DNA of 64,000 nt from Mycobacteriaceae bacterium (GTDB lineage: Bacteria; Actinomycetota; Actinomycetes; Mycobacteriales; Mycobacteriaceae), in assembly GCA_019749805.1 (NCBI GenBank), contig JAIEPH010000036.1, positions 62,001-126,000 of the forward strand, given 5' to 3'. The notes beneath the pieces were generated by a model. It made no database searches. It was not told the DNA's origin and worked only from the letters and a program-made list of their open reading frames with translations. Positions 16,387 to 25,610 of this stretch are shown here, piece after piece (position 1 is the stretch's first letter; every line of letters begins with the position of its first letter). A program made the translations under genes and the position numbers.

Positions 16387-17792
16387 GCCCGCGCGACGTA
16401 GGCGAGCACGCCTGTGTCATCGTCGGATTCGGGCAACGACCCGTCGCTGCGCTGCAGACACCTGACCGTCAGCCCGCCCGCCGCCAGCTCGGCCTCGCCC
16501 GCGTCTCCGACCGATTCCCACGGCACCCTGGCGACGCCTGACTGAGCAACCTCGCGCGCTTCGTCCAACGTCGCGCAGTCCACGATGACCGCGTCACGGC
16601 GGGCGGTGGCAGCCGCCAGCATGTCGTCCTGGATACGAGGAGCCAGCTTCCGCACCTCGTCCACGACGCTGCTCAGCGCCACCGTCGACTTCTCTCGGGT
16701 ATCCCGGCGGAAAAGCAGCGCGGCATTGTCGGCGACGTCTCGCGGGCCCAGCTCCACACGGATCGGCACCCCCTGCAGATCCCATTCGGTGGCACGCCAG
16801 CCGAAGCCCTGAGAGCTGTTGTCGTCCCGGTTCGTTCGTATTCCGCGCGCAGTCAGTTCGTCAGCGAGCGCCGAAGCGGCGCGGGCGACGGCACCGTCGG
16901 ACTCCTTCACGACGACCACCACGGCCTGGACGGGCGCGAGCGCGGGCGGCAGAACAAGGCCGAAATCGTCGCCGTGACACATGATCAGCCCACCGAGCAT
17001 GCGCGTCGACGCACCCCACGACGTGGTCCAGCAATGGTCGTGGGTGCCGTCGGCAGTCGAGTACGTGATATCGAAGGCCTGACTGAACCGCTGCCCTAGC
17101 TCATGGGAGGTGCCCATCTGCAATGCCTTGGCGTCCTGCATAATTGCTTCGCAGGTCATCGTGTTCGCGGCGCCGGCGAAACGCTCGCGCGCCGTCTTGC
17201 GGCCGACGATCACGGGCATGGCGAGGATGTCGCGCATGAATTGCTCGTAGACCTCGCGCAGGATCCGGCGGGCGTACTGTCGTGCCTCTGGCTCGGTGGC
17301 ATGGGCGGTGTGCCCTTCCTGCCACAGGAATTCGGTGGTGCGCAGAAAGATTCGGGGCCGCATCTCCCAGCGGACTACGTTGGCCCACTGGTTGAGGATC
17401 AGTGGTAGATCGCGATAGCTGTCGATCCACTTGGCCATGTAATCGCCGATGACGGTTTCGCTGGTCGGACGGATGGCCAGCGGCTCGGCCAGTTCCTTAC
17501 CGCCGCCATGCGTCACTACGGCGAGCTCGGGGCTGAATCCCTCGACGTGCTGCGCCTCGCGCTCGAAAAAGCTCATCGGGATCAGCAGCGGGAAGTACGC
17601 GTTCCGCGCCCCCGCGGCTTTGATCCGGCCGTCGACCTCGGCGTGCATACGCTCCCACAGCGCGTAGCCGTTGGGCCGGATGACGATGGTTCCGCGGGCC
17701 GGGCCGTTCTCAGCCAGCTTCGCCTTGGTCAGGACATCCTGATACCACCGCGGAAAGTCGTAGTTTTGTGCCGTCAGCACCGCCATCCGCAC
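16380..17792 (-). CDS. proS: Prolyl-tRNA synthetase, type 3 (archaeal/eukaryote-like)
   Basis: The 470-residue protein has class II motif 2 (RPTSE), QWANVVRWEMRPRIFLRTTEF, WQEGHTAHAT and the C-terminal anticodon-binding domain. It also has the final zinc-less extension ending VAYVARAY. The short length and absence of the INS editing domain between motifs 2 and 3 mark it as type 3, unlike the ~580-residue bacterial-type ProRS of M. tuberculosis. It charges tRNA-Pro. The start is GTG 17792 or ATG 17786. Whether it is the only ProRS or a second copy cannot be told from this window. Confidence 0.93.
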   Translation of the reverse strand: MRMAVLTAQNYDFPRWYQDVLTKAKLAENGPARGTIVIRPNGYALWERMHAEVDGRIKAAGARNAYFPLLIPMSFFEREAQHVEGFSPELAVVTHGGGKELAEPLAIRPTSETVIGDYMAKWIDSYRDLPLILNQWANVVRWEMRPRIFLRTTEFLWQEGHTAHATEPEARQYARRILREVYEQFMRDILAMPVIVGRKTARERFAGAANTMTCEAIMQDAKALQMGTSHELGQRFSQAFDITYSTADGTHDHCWTTSWGASTRMLGGLIMCHGDDFGLVLPPALAPVQAVVVVVKESDGAVARAASALADELTARGIRTNRDDNSSQGFGWRATEWDLQGVPIRVELGPRDVADNAALLFRRDTREKSTVALSSVVDEVRKLAPRIQDDMLAAATARRDAVIVDCATLDEAREVAQSGVARVPWESVGDAGEAELAAGGLTVRCLQRSDGSLPESDDDTGVLAYVARAY

Positions 17793-17839
17793 GACACTAC
17801 TGATGGCCTGCGGCCTGCGTCGCGCGATTTTCCGCGACG

Positions 17840-18379
17840 CTAGGCGATGATGCGGCTCAGGTAAGGCGTCATGTTGTTGGTACGCACCGGTGACACCGTG
17901 ACGACGTCGCCGACCTCGAGCATCTGCCCATTGCCGATGAAGAGCGCGACACTGTCCTTACCCTCGGGCCCGTAGAAGATGAGGTCGCCCGGAAGCGCTT
18001 GTGCGGGTGTGACTTTCTGGCCGACCTTGTACTGCGCGCCCGACGATCGTGGCAGCTTCACGCCGACTCCGGCGAAGGCATAGACCATGAGGCCGGACGC
18101 GTCGAATCCGACGACGTCCGCCGCCGGGTTCAGTCCCACGACCCTGCCCTCGGGGTCGAGTCCGAGCGCGTTGGCGGTCGGGCCGCTGCCGCGGGTAGGT
18201 CCGTTGACGTCGCCGCCGCCGAACGAAAAGGGAACGCCCCGTTGGGCAAGTCCACGCGCGATCACCGTCTGGATCGCCTGCTGCTGACTGGCGGGCCGCG
18301 GGAACGGCTGAGCGGTCGCCAGACCGGGTGTCGCAACCAACAGCGCCAGGCTGATCGCCAAGGCGTAGATCCTTCTCAT
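17840..18379 (-). CDS. ripD: RipD-like catalytically inactive NlpC/P60 protein
   Basis: The 179-residue product has a signal peptide (residues 1-24, cleavage near ATA) and an NlpC/P60 domain. The catalytic Cys of the DCSGL motif is Ala (FDASGL) and the catalytic His before the second strand is Ser (DSVALFIG). Both replacements match M. tuberculosis RipD, which binds but does not cut peptidoglycan. Unlike RipD as I know it, the chain ends right after the domain and lacks a Pro/Ala-rich C-terminal tail. It should act in the periplasm as a peptidoglycan-binding protein. ATG 18379 begins the signal peptide. Confidence 0.87.
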   Translation of the reverse strand: MRRIYALAISLALLVATPGLATAQPFPRPASQQQAIQTVIARGLAQRGVPFSFGGGDVNGPTRGSGPTANALGLDPEGRVVGLNPAADVVGFDASGLMVYAFAGVGVKLPRSSGAQYKVGQKVTPAQALPGDLIFYGPEGKDSVALFIGNGQMLEVGDVVTVSPVRTNNMTPYLSRIIA

Positions 18380-18502
18380 CGGACTTTCACTTTCTCGATA
18401 TACGACGCAAACAGTGCGGGTCACCGTCCGACCCACGATTCGCTATCCACTTTTTACAGCCACCAAGTGGTTGCAGCCCAATTGCGGCACGGCACATGGC
18501 CA

Positions 18503-18754
18503 ATGAGTTGTCGTACCGTGATCGAAAAGAGACCGCTCAACCGGCGAGCACAGAACTACCGCCCCGCGGTTCTCGCCGCACTTGACGCCGCCGGAGTTCC
18601 CGCATCAGGATCCGCCATACCCGAGGTCTACGATTGGGACCACGTTCGTGAATCGATGGTGCTGAAATTGCCGCATCCCACATTGGGTGACCTCGACGTT
18701 CCCAGCTCACCGGTGCGCCTCACCGACTACGTGCGCGCCGGGGACGGCCGATGA
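18503..18754 (+). pseudogene. C-terminal remnant of a family III (CaiB/BaiF) CoA-transferase
   Basis: The 83-codon frame contains RPAVLAALDAAGVPAS, then PEVYDWDHVRESMVLKLPHP, TLGDLDVPSSPVRL. These are the typical last ~70 residues of CaiB-type CoA-transferases, which are normally about 400 residues long. Nothing resembling the rest of the enzyme lies upstream. The frame overlaps the lhgO start by 4 nt (ATGA), as an intact operon partner would. It is most likely the 3' end left by a deletion. Confidence 0.7.
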
Positions 18755-19971
18755 CCGACCGGGTTGCCGTCATCGGTGGTGGGATCGTCGGTGTCGCCAT
18801 AGCGCGCGAGATCCTCGCTCGGCGTCCCGACGCACAGGTGACGTTGTTCGAGAAAGAAGACCGACTCGCCGCCCATCAAACCGGGCGCAACAGCGGCGTG
18901 GTCCATGCCGGTCTCTACTACCAACCCGGTTCGAAAAGGGCGGTCCTCTGCCGTCGCGGCGTCGGACTCCTCGAAGAGTTCTGTGCGCAACGCGGAATCC
19001 AGAACATCAAATGCGGCAAGGTGTTGGTTGCGCTCGACGAAACCGAACGCGCACGGCTCGGCGGTATCGAGGAGCGCGCACTCGCCAATGGTGTCCCCGG
19101 GGTCCGCACGATCGGGCCGGAGGAACTACGCGAGATCGAACCGCACGTCCGTGGTCTGGCCGCATTGCACTCGCCGTCGACATCGATCGTCGACTTCGCT
19201 GAGGTGACTCAGGCGCTTGCCGAAGACGCCGTCCAGGCGGGGGCGAAAGTCCTGCTCGGACAGGAAGTCATCGGCCTGCGCTCGACCGGCACCGAGGTCG
19301 TCGTCACCGCGCGCACGGCAGGCGGTACCTACCAGGCCGCGTTCGACCAGGTCGTCGCCTGCGGCGGGCTGCAAAGCGATCGACTCGCCGAACTCGCAGG
19401 AGACGGGCCCGATCCGGTGATCATGCCGTTCCGCGGCGAGTACTACGCGTTGAAGCCGGAGCGACGTGGCCTCGTCAACGGGCTCGTGTATCCCGTGCCC
19501 GACCCGCGCTACCCGTTCCTTGGAGTCCACATCACCCCGCGCGTCGACGGCGAGGTCCTCGTCGGCCCCAACGCGGTACTGGCGCTGGCGCGCGAGGGCT
19601 ACAACTGGCGCACAGCTTCACGGCACGACCTCGCGGAAATCGCTCGTACACCGGCATTCTGGCGTTTCGCCCGTCAGCATTGGCGCACCGGAATCCGCGA
19701 GATGTACGGCTCGCTGAGCAAGCGGCGGTTCATCGCCGGCGCCCGCGCATATGTCCCAGAGATCCGCGACGACGATGTCGTACCCGGCCCGGCGGGTATC
19801 CGCGCGCAGGCGCTGGAGGCCGACGGAGCGCTGGTCGACGATTTTCGGATCAGCGTCCGCGACCGCATCGTATTGCTGCGCAATGCTCCGTCGCCGGCCG
19901 CGACATCGGCGCTGGCGATCGCGGAACACGTCGTTCGCACCCTCACCGAGCACAAGAGTATGGGTGGATAG
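18751..19971 (+). CDS. lhgO: L-2-hydroxyglutarate oxidase/dehydrogenase
   Basis: The 406-residue FAD protein starts with the dinucleotide-binding GGGIVGVAIAREIL motif. It has HQTGRNSGVVHAGLYYQPGS, the hallmark of L-2-hydroxyglutarate oxidases. Later come RGEYYAL and HITPRVDGEVLVGPNAVLA. It should oxidise L-2-hydroxyglutarate to 2-oxoglutarate with membrane quinone or O2 as acceptor. It heads an apparent operon with an SDR and an FAH-family hydrolase; a CoA-transferase remnant overlaps its start. Confidence 0.93.
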   Translation: MTDRVAVIGGGIVGVAIAREILARRPDAQVTLFEKEDRLAAHQTGRNSGVVHAGLYYQPGSKRAVLCRRGVGLLEEFCAQRGIQNIKCGKVLVALDETERARLGGIEERALANGVPGVRTIGPEELREIEPHVRGLAALHSPSTSIVDFAEVTQALAEDAVQAGAKVLLGQEVIGLRSTGTEVVVTARTAGGTYQAAFDQVVACGGLQSDRLAELAGDGPDPVIMPFRGEYYALKPERRGLVNGLVYPVPDPRYPFLGVHITPRVDGEVLVGPNAVLALAREGYNWRTASRHDLAEIARTPAFWRFARQHWRTGIREMYGSLSKRRFIAGARAYVPEIRDDDVVPGPAGIRAQALEADGALVDDFRISVRDRIVLLRNAPSPAATSALAIAEHVVRTLTEHKSMGG

Positions 19972-20014
19972 CGGCCTTTCCGTCGACCACGTACACCACT
20001 GAAGGAGCGCCCCA

Positions 20015-20803
20015 ATGGATCTCGGCATTTCCGGACGAACTGCAATGGTGCTGGGCGCCAGCGGCGGCCTCGGCAGCGCTATCGCGACGCGCCTCGCCGC
20101 GGAAGGGGTGAACGTCGCTGCCGCAGGCCGCTCGGCCGATGCGCTGGCCAGAACCGCTGCCCGGGTGGAGGCCGCCGGCGCGAAGGCTTTGCCAGTCGCG
20201 TGGGACCTCGGCGATCTCGATCGCATGGAGTTCGTCGTGACGGAGGTCGAGAGCACGCTCGGACCGGTGGACATCCTGGTCAACAACACGGGCGGCCCAC
20301 CGCCGACGACCGTCGCCGGTCAGGAGGCCGTGGTATGGCGATCGAGTTTCGACCAAATGGTGCTGTCGGTGATCATGCTGACCGATCGCGTTCTGCCCGG
20401 GATGCGCGAGCGTCGGTGGGGCCGCATCCTCACGTCGACGTCGTCGGGTGCCCTGGTCCCCATCCCCAACCTCGGCCTGTCGAACACGCTTCGGGCGAGC
20501 TTGCACGCGTGGTCCAAGACGCTCGCTGACGAGGTGGGAGGCGACGGCGTGACGTGCAATGTCATTGTGCCGGGCCGGATCGAGACCGACCGGACCCGAT
20601 TTCTCGACGAACGCCGGGCCGAACGGGAAGGGCGCACCACAGAAGAAGTGATGCGAGACAGTGCGGCCACGATGGCGGTCGGACGATACGGCCGTCCCGA
20701 GGAGTACGCCGACGTCGCGGCATTCCTGTGCAGCGAAAGAGCCTCGTATGTCACCGGTTCCGTCGTGCGCGTCGACGGAGGCCTGATCCGAGGCGTCGCC
20801 TGA
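20015..20803 (+). CDS. SDR-family oxidoreductase with altered catalytic motif
   Basis: The 262-residue protein has the NAD(P) motif GASGGLG, NNTGG and the C-terminal YVTGSVVRVDGG, so the Rossmann fold is intact. The catalytic Ser region is present (STSSG), but where YxxxK is expected the sequence reads SNTLR in NLGLSNTLRASLHAWSK. The Tyr is replaced by Ser and the Lys by Arg. This pattern is known in a subset of SDRs annotated as 3-oxoacyl-ACP reductases, whose activity is uncertain. GAAGGAG precedes ATG 20015. It overlaps the next gene by one base, so the two are translated together. Confidence 0.88.
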   Translation: MDLGISGRTAMVLGASGGLGSAIATRLAAEGVNVAAAGRSADALARTAARVEAAGAKALPVAWDLGDLDRMEFVVTEVESTLGPVDILVNNTGGPPPTTVAGQEAVVWRSSFDQMVLSVIMLTDRVLPGMRERRWGRILTSTSSGALVPIPNLGLSNTLRASLHAWSKTLADEVGGDGVTCNVIVPGRIETDRTRFLDERRAEREGRTTEEVMRDSAATMAVGRYGRPEEYADVAAFLCSERASYVTGSVVRVDGGLIRGVA

Positions 20804-21648
20804 TGCGCATCCGCACCGTAGCGCTGGGCGATCAACAATTCGCATGTGTAGCCCTGCCCGACGGCCGCCTCGCCCGCATCGACCAGGTGCTGCCCGGCGG
20901 ACCGGCGGACCTGTTGTCGCTCCTGGCGGGTGAACAATTGGATGCACTCGCCGCCGCGGTGAACACCGGGGTCGACGACGACCACTGTGTCGATCCGAAT
21001 GCGCTCGTGCTGGCGCCCTGGACGCGGCCTCGGAAAATTCTGGGTATCGGGCTCAACTACGGCGCGCACGCCGGCGATCTCGGAGAGCAGGCGCCGCGCA
21101 CCTCGCCTGCGTCGTTCATCAAGGGCGACCACACCGTCGTCGGCCCCGGTCAGCCCATCATCGTCCCGCCGGGGATCGGCAAGGTGACCGCGGAAGCCGA
21201 GTTGGGTCTGGTGATCGGACGTACCTGTTACCAGGTCTCCGTCGAGGACGCGATGGCCTATGTGGCGGGCGTTGTGCCGGTGCTCGATCAGACGGCCGAG
21301 GCGGTGCTGCTGGAGAACCCGCGCTATCTCACGCGGGTCAAGAACTACCCCACGTTCTTCTCCTTCGGCCCGGACCTGATCACGCTCGACGAAGTGCTGG
21401 CCCGTGGGCCGCTGGCGGATCTGCGCGTCGCGACCATCCACAACGGCGCCGTGCACCGCAAGGACACCGTCTCGGGGATGATGTTCTCCCCCGCCGAACT
21501 GCTCAGCTTCCACAGCCAGGTGATGCCGTTCTACCCCGGCGACATCCTGTCCACCGGCACCCCCGGCGCGGTCGCGATCGAGCCCGGCGACGTGGTGCGT
21601 TGCGAACTCGGCGACGAGCTCGCATCGCTGACCAACCCGGTGCGGTAA
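20803..21648 (+). CDS. Fumarylacetoacetate hydrolase family protein
   Basis: The 281-residue protein has the FAH-fold motifs GIGLNYGAH, FIKGDHTVVGPG, an acidic metal site in VTAEAELGLVIG, and STGTPGAVAI. These fit hydratases, decarboxylases and C-C hydrolases of acylpyruvate or 2-hydroxy-dienoate pathways. The start ATGs 20803 inside the SDR stop (TGATG). With lhgO and the SDR it probably degrades a dicarboxylic or 2-oxo acid in the cytoplasm; the exact substrate is unknown. Confidence 0.9.
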   Translation: MRIRTVALGDQQFACVALPDGRLARIDQVLPGGPADLLSLLAGEQLDALAAAVNTGVDDDHCVDPNALVLAPWTRPRKILGIGLNYGAHAGDLGEQAPRTSPASFIKGDHTVVGPGQPIIVPPGIGKVTAEAELGLVIGRTCYQVSVEDAMAYVAGVVPVLDQTAEAVLLENPRYLTRVKNYPTFFSFGPDLITLDEVLARGPLADLRVATIHNGAVHRKDTVSGMMFSPAELLSFHSQVMPFYPGDILSTGTPGAVAIEPGDVVRCELGDELASLTNPVR

Positions 21649-21651
21649 ACG

Positions 21652-22332
21652 CTAGGCGGCCGGCCGCGTCGCACGGTAGTACGTGAGCCGGCCGACACCC
21701 CGATGACGTTGCGAGGCAACCGTCGTGCAATCGAAGCCGACCCCACGCAGTAGCGACGGAATCGCATCGCCGAGGTTCCCTGCCGCATGTTCGCTGCGTA
21801 GGAACCTCCTGGCCAGAAACCCGTCGGAGGGCGTCATGTCACCCCCGATATCGACGAGATGGAGGCTGCCGCCGGGCCGCAGAACGCGAAATATCTCGCT
21901 CGCCGCCGTGGTTTTCGTTTCTTGATCCAGGTGGTGCCACATCATCGAGGACAGGACACGGTCGAACTCGTCGTCACCGAACGGTAGCTTCTGAACGTAG
22001 CCTCGTACGAACTGGATTCCGTTTCCGACGCTGACCTTGCGCTCCGCTCGAGCCAAAGCCCGCGGATCCGGGTCGACACCGACGACGGTGGCCCGCGGGT
22101 GGGCATGGTGCACTCGGACAGTGAGGTTGCCGGTACCGCAACCGATTTCGAGGACGGACATCCCCTCGGCAACGGCGGCCTGGTCTATGAGGTTGCCGTA
22201 GACCTTGGGCATGCCCAGCGCTCGGGTCAGTAGATCGTAGAACGGAAGCAATGCGTCGCGGCCAGCTGCGGGCAGATAGTCATGGCCGTCTGCGCCATGT
22301 CGCCTCACCAAATTAGGAGGATTTTCGGTCAT
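21652..22332 (-). CDS. Class I SAM-dependent methyltransferase
   Basis: The 226-residue protein has motif I VLEIGCGTGNLTVRV, the acidic VGVDPDPRAL, a motif II-like LPFGDDEFDRV and RVLRPGGSL. It ends with a short extension. The fold is complete, so a small molecule or lipid is probably methylated; the acceptor is unknown. I prefer ATG 22332. It is divergent from the AraC regulator, with the string TTCGGTCAT at both starts. Confidence 0.88.
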   Translation of the reverse strand: MTENPPNLVRRHGADGHDYLPAAGRDALLPFYDLLTRALGMPKVYGNLIDQAAVAEGMSVLEIGCGTGNLTVRVHHAHPRATVVGVDPDPRALARAERKVSVGNGIQFVRGYVQKLPFGDDEFDRVLSSMMWHHLDQETKTTAASEIFRVLRPGGSLHLVDIGGDMTPSDGFLARRFLRSEHAAGNLGDAIPSLLRGVGFDCTTVASQRHRGVGRLTYYRATRPAA

Positions 22333-22405
22333 GTCCCCATGGTGAATCGTTGAGTACGAGGCAAGTCGGGTGATCCTCGGCAAAAATAGGACTATCTTCG
22401 GTCAT

Positions 22406-23257
22406 ATGACGGTGGCATCCCGCCTGGTCGGACTCCGCAGCGGCGTACCGCTGTACCGGTATCCAACCGATCCTGATACTCCGCCGGTGTCGGTGGTGCG
22501 CGCGTCGCGCAAGGCGATGCTCGATCACGGCCGCCACATTCACGACTTTCCCGCGCTCTGGTACGTGCAGGGGAAGGGGCTCGTCTACGTGGCGGCGGCA
22601 GGTGAGGTCCTCGACCCAACTCAGTTGGACCGGTTCGACGGCGGTATCGGGGTGTTCTTCGACCCGGCAGCACTGGGTTCGGACGGCGACGCGGCCTGGC
22701 CGGTCTGGCGTGGCCATCCTCTGCTGTTTCCGTTCCTGCACGGTGAATCGGGCGGGTTGCTCAAGCTGACGTTGCCCACGACACGACGGGCTGCGTGGGA
22801 CGCCTCGATCACCGCGATCGAAGCAGAACTCGACGCGCGGCTGGAGGGCTACCGGCAGGCCGCCCTTGCGCATCTGCTGTTGCTGCTCATCGATCTCGCC
22901 CGGATCGCCGACGATGTGGTGGGAGACCTGCGACACCTCGGCGAACCCGTGCTCGCCGACGTCTTCGCCGTGATCGAACGACGCCACGCCGAAGCCCTGT
23001 CCCTGCGCGATGTGGCGCGCGAGGTGGGCATAACGCCCGGACACCTCACGACCATCGTTCGCCGTAGGACCGGCCGGACTGTGCAGGAATGGATCATCGA
23101 CCGCCGAATGGCCGAAAGCCGGCGCCTGCTCGCCGACACCGACTTACCCATCCAGGAGGTCGCCCGACGGGTCGGCATTGCCGATCCCGGGTACTTCAGC
23201 AGGGTGTTTCGTCGCACTCACGGTTCGTCCCCCCGCTCCTGGCGTGGCAGACCGTAG
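22406..23257 (+). CDS. AraC-family transcriptional regulator
   Basis: The 283-residue protein has an N-terminal cupin-like sensing domain (HIHDFPALWYVQGKG, about residues 40-130). It ends with the two helix-turn-helix motifs of AraC proteins: LSLRDVAREVGITPGHLTTI and IQEVARRVGIADPGYFSRVF (about 195-275). ATG 22406 is the best start. It is divergent from the methyltransferase and may control it; it also sits 44 bp upstream of isocitrate lyase. Confidence 0.93.
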   Translation: MTVASRLVGLRSGVPLYRYPTDPDTPPVSVVRASRKAMLDHGRHIHDFPALWYVQGKGLVYVAAAGEVLDPTQLDRFDGGIGVFFDPAALGSDGDAAWPVWRGHPLLFPFLHGESGGLLKLTLPTTRRAAWDASITAIEAELDARLEGYRQAALAHLLLLLIDLARIADDVVGDLRHLGEPVLADVFAVIERRHAEALSLRDVAREVGITPGHLTTIVRRRTGRTVQEWIIDRRMAESRRLLADTDLPIQEVARRVGIADPGYFSRVFRRTHGSSPRSWRGRP

Positions 23258-23301
23258 GCGATAACGCCATCGACACACAGGCGTCGGTCGTACTGTGAAG
23301 T

Positions 23302-25590
23302 ATGGCCATTATCGAAGCGGATGCAGCGCCCCAGACCCAGTTTGATCGGGATGTCGCAGAGACCCAGCAGTACTTCGACAGCCCGCGATTCGACGGGATC
23401 ATTCGTCTCTACTCAGCCCGCCAGGTAGTCGAGCAGCGCGGCACGATCCCGACCGACTACACCGTGGCCCGCGAAGCGGCCAAGGCATTCCACCCGCGCC
23501 TGCGCGAACTGTTCGCCCAAAAGAAGAGCATCACCACCTTCGGCCCCTATTCGCCGGGCCAGGCCGTGGTCATGAAGCGGATGGGCATCGAGGGCATCTA
23601 CCTCGGCGGCTGGGCGACATCGGCCAAGGGGTCGATCAGCGAAGACCCGGGACCCGACCTGGCCAGCTACCCGCTGAGTCAGGTGCCCGACGAGGCCGCC
23701 GGCCTGGTGCGCGCGCTGCTGACCGCGGACCGCAATCAGCAGTACCTACGGCTGCGCATGACCCCCGAACAACGCGAAACCACCCCGGCGTATGACTACC
23801 GACCGTTCATCATCGCCGACGCCGACACTGGGCACGGCGGAGATCCCCACGTACGCAACCTCATTCGTCGTTTCGTCGAGTCAGGGGTGCCCGGTTACCA
23901 CATCGAAGACCAGCGTCCAGGCACGAAGAAGTGCGGTCACCAGGGCGGCAAGGTTCTCGTCCCCTCCGACGAACAGATCAAGCGCCTCAACACCGCTCGC
24001 TTCCAGCTCGACATCATGCGGGTGCCCGGCATCATCGTGGCCCGCACGGACGCCGAGGCCGCCAACCTTCTCGACAGCCGCGCCGACGAACGCGATCAGC
24101 CGTTCCTGCTCGGCGTCACCAACCTCAAGATCCCGTCGTACAAGGCCTGCTTCCTGGCCATGATGCGGCAGTTCCACGACGCGGGGGTCACAGAACTCAG
24201 GGGCCATCTGCTCTACGCGTTGCCCGACGGTGAGTACGCGGCCGCCGACGCGTGGCTACAGCGCCATGGCATCCAGGCCATGATTGCCGACGCCGCCAAG
24301 GAGTGGCAGGACGGCGCCGACGATTCGATCGATGCGATATTCGACCGGGTCGAATCGAAGTTCGTCGACGCCTGGCAGATCGACGCCGGCCTGCAGACCT
24401 ATGGGGAGGCGGTCGGCGATCTGCTCGACTTCCGTGAGCGAGAGGGTGAGCCGGCCGAGACGAGCGCCGCGGACTGGCGCAAGTTCGCCGCCAAGGCGTC
24501 GCTGTACTCGGCCCGGCAAAAGGCCAAGGAGCTGGGCGCTGACGCCGCATGGGACTGCGAGCGGGCGAAAACCCCGGAAGGTTACTACCAGATCCGTGGC
24601 GGCATCCCCTACGCGATCGCCAAATCGCTGGCCGCCGCACCGTTCGCCGACATTCTCTGGATGGAGACGAAGACCGCCGACCTCGCCGACGCCAAGCAGT
24701 TCGCGGACGCGATTCACGCCGAGTTCCCCGAGAAAATGCTGGCGTACAACCTCTCTCCCTCGTTCAACTGGGACACCACCGGCATGAGCGACGACGAGAT
24801 GCGCGCCTTCCCTGAGGAACTCGGCAAGATGGGGTTTGTCTTCAACTTCATCACCTACGGCGGCCACCAGGTCGACGGTGTCGCCTGCGAGGAGTTCGCC
24901 ACGTCGCTGCGGCAGGAGGGCATGCTCGCGCTGGCTCGCCTGCAGCGAAAGATGCGACTGGTCGAATCTCCCTACCGCACACCGCAAACCCTGGTCGGCG
25001 GGCCGCGCAGCGATGCCGCGCTGGCCGCGTCGTCGGGCCGCACGGCGACCACCAAGTCCATGGGCGAAGGCTCCACCCAGCACCAGCACCTGGTGCAGAC
25101 CGAGGTGCCGAAGAAGCTGCTCGAGGAGTGGCTGGCGCTGTGGAGCGATCACTATCAGCTCGGCGAGACACTTCGAGTGCAGCTACGGCCGCGTCGCGCC
25201 GGTTCCGATGTCCTCGACTTGCAGATCCTCGGCGACGGCGAAGATCCGCTCGCCAACGTCGTGGTCGATCCCATCAAGGACCGGCACGGACGCAACATCC
25301 TGACGGTGCGCGATCAGAACACCTTCTCGGAGAAGATGCGCAAGAAGCGATTGATGGACGTCATCCATCTCTGGCTGATCCACCGCTTCAAGCCGGAGAT
25401 CGTCTATTACGTGACGCCGACCGAGGACAACATCTATCAGACCGAGAAGATGAAGTCCCACGGCATCTTCAGCAACGTGTACCAGGAGATTGGCGAGATC
25501 ATCGTCGCCGATGTGAACCAGCCGCGCATCGATGAACTCCTCGCGCCCGATCGCGAGGCGCTCAAGCGGCTGATCGCCAAGGAGGACTGA
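23302..25590 (+). CDS. aceA: Isocitrate lyase, long form (Icl2)
   Basis: The 762-residue enzyme has the active-site loop KKCGHQGGK (Cys211), IADADTGHGG, and a C-terminal extension that distinguishes the Icl2/AceA2 form from the ~430-residue Icl1. It splits isocitrate to glyoxylate and succinate in the glyoxylate shunt, and in mycobacteria also acts in the methylcitrate cycle. Icl2 C-terminal regions bind acetyl- or propionyl-CoA as activators. Expression is probably lipid-induced. It is followed 20 bp later by the dehalogenase-like gene. Confidence 0.95.
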   Translation: MAIIEADAAPQTQFDRDVAETQQYFDSPRFDGIIRLYSARQVVEQRGTIPTDYTVAREAAKAFHPRLRELFAQKKSITTFGPYSPGQAVVMKRMGIEGIYLGGWATSAKGSISEDPGPDLASYPLSQVPDEAAGLVRALLTADRNQQYLRLRMTPEQRETTPAYDYRPFIIADADTGHGGDPHVRNLIRRFVESGVPGYHIEDQRPGTKKCGHQGGKVLVPSDEQIKRLNTARFQLDIMRVPGIIVARTDAEAANLLDSRADERDQPFLLGVTNLKIPSYKACFLAMMRQFHDAGVTELRGHLLYALPDGEYAAADAWLQRHGIQAMIADAAKEWQDGADDSIDAIFDRVESKFVDAWQIDAGLQTYGEAVGDLLDFREREGEPAETSAADWRKFAAKASLYSARQKAKELGADAAWDCERAKTPEGYYQIRGGIPYAIAKSLAAAPFADILWMETKTADLADAKQFADAIHAEFPEKMLAYNLSPSFNWDTTGMSDDEMRAFPEELGKMGFVFNFITYGGHQVDGVACEEFATSLRQEGMLALARLQRKMRLVESPYRTPQTLVGGPRSDAALAASSGRTATTKSMGEGSTQHQHLVQTEVPKKLLEEWLALWSDHYQLGETLRVQLRPRRAGSDVLDLQILGDGEDPLANVVVDPIKDRHGRNILTVRDQNTFSEKMRKKRLMDVIHLWLIHRFKPEIVYYVTPTEDNIYQTEKMKSHGIFSNVYQEIGEIIVADVNQPRIDELLAPDREALKRLIAKED

Positions 25591-25610
25591 GCGGACCGCA
25601 CGTCAACCCC

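Noticed and set aside
22321..22406. TTCGGTCAT repeated 72 bp apart as an AraC operator
   Set aside because: One copy is the start of the methyltransferase coding sequence and the other lies at the AraC start; the match is too short to separate from chance.
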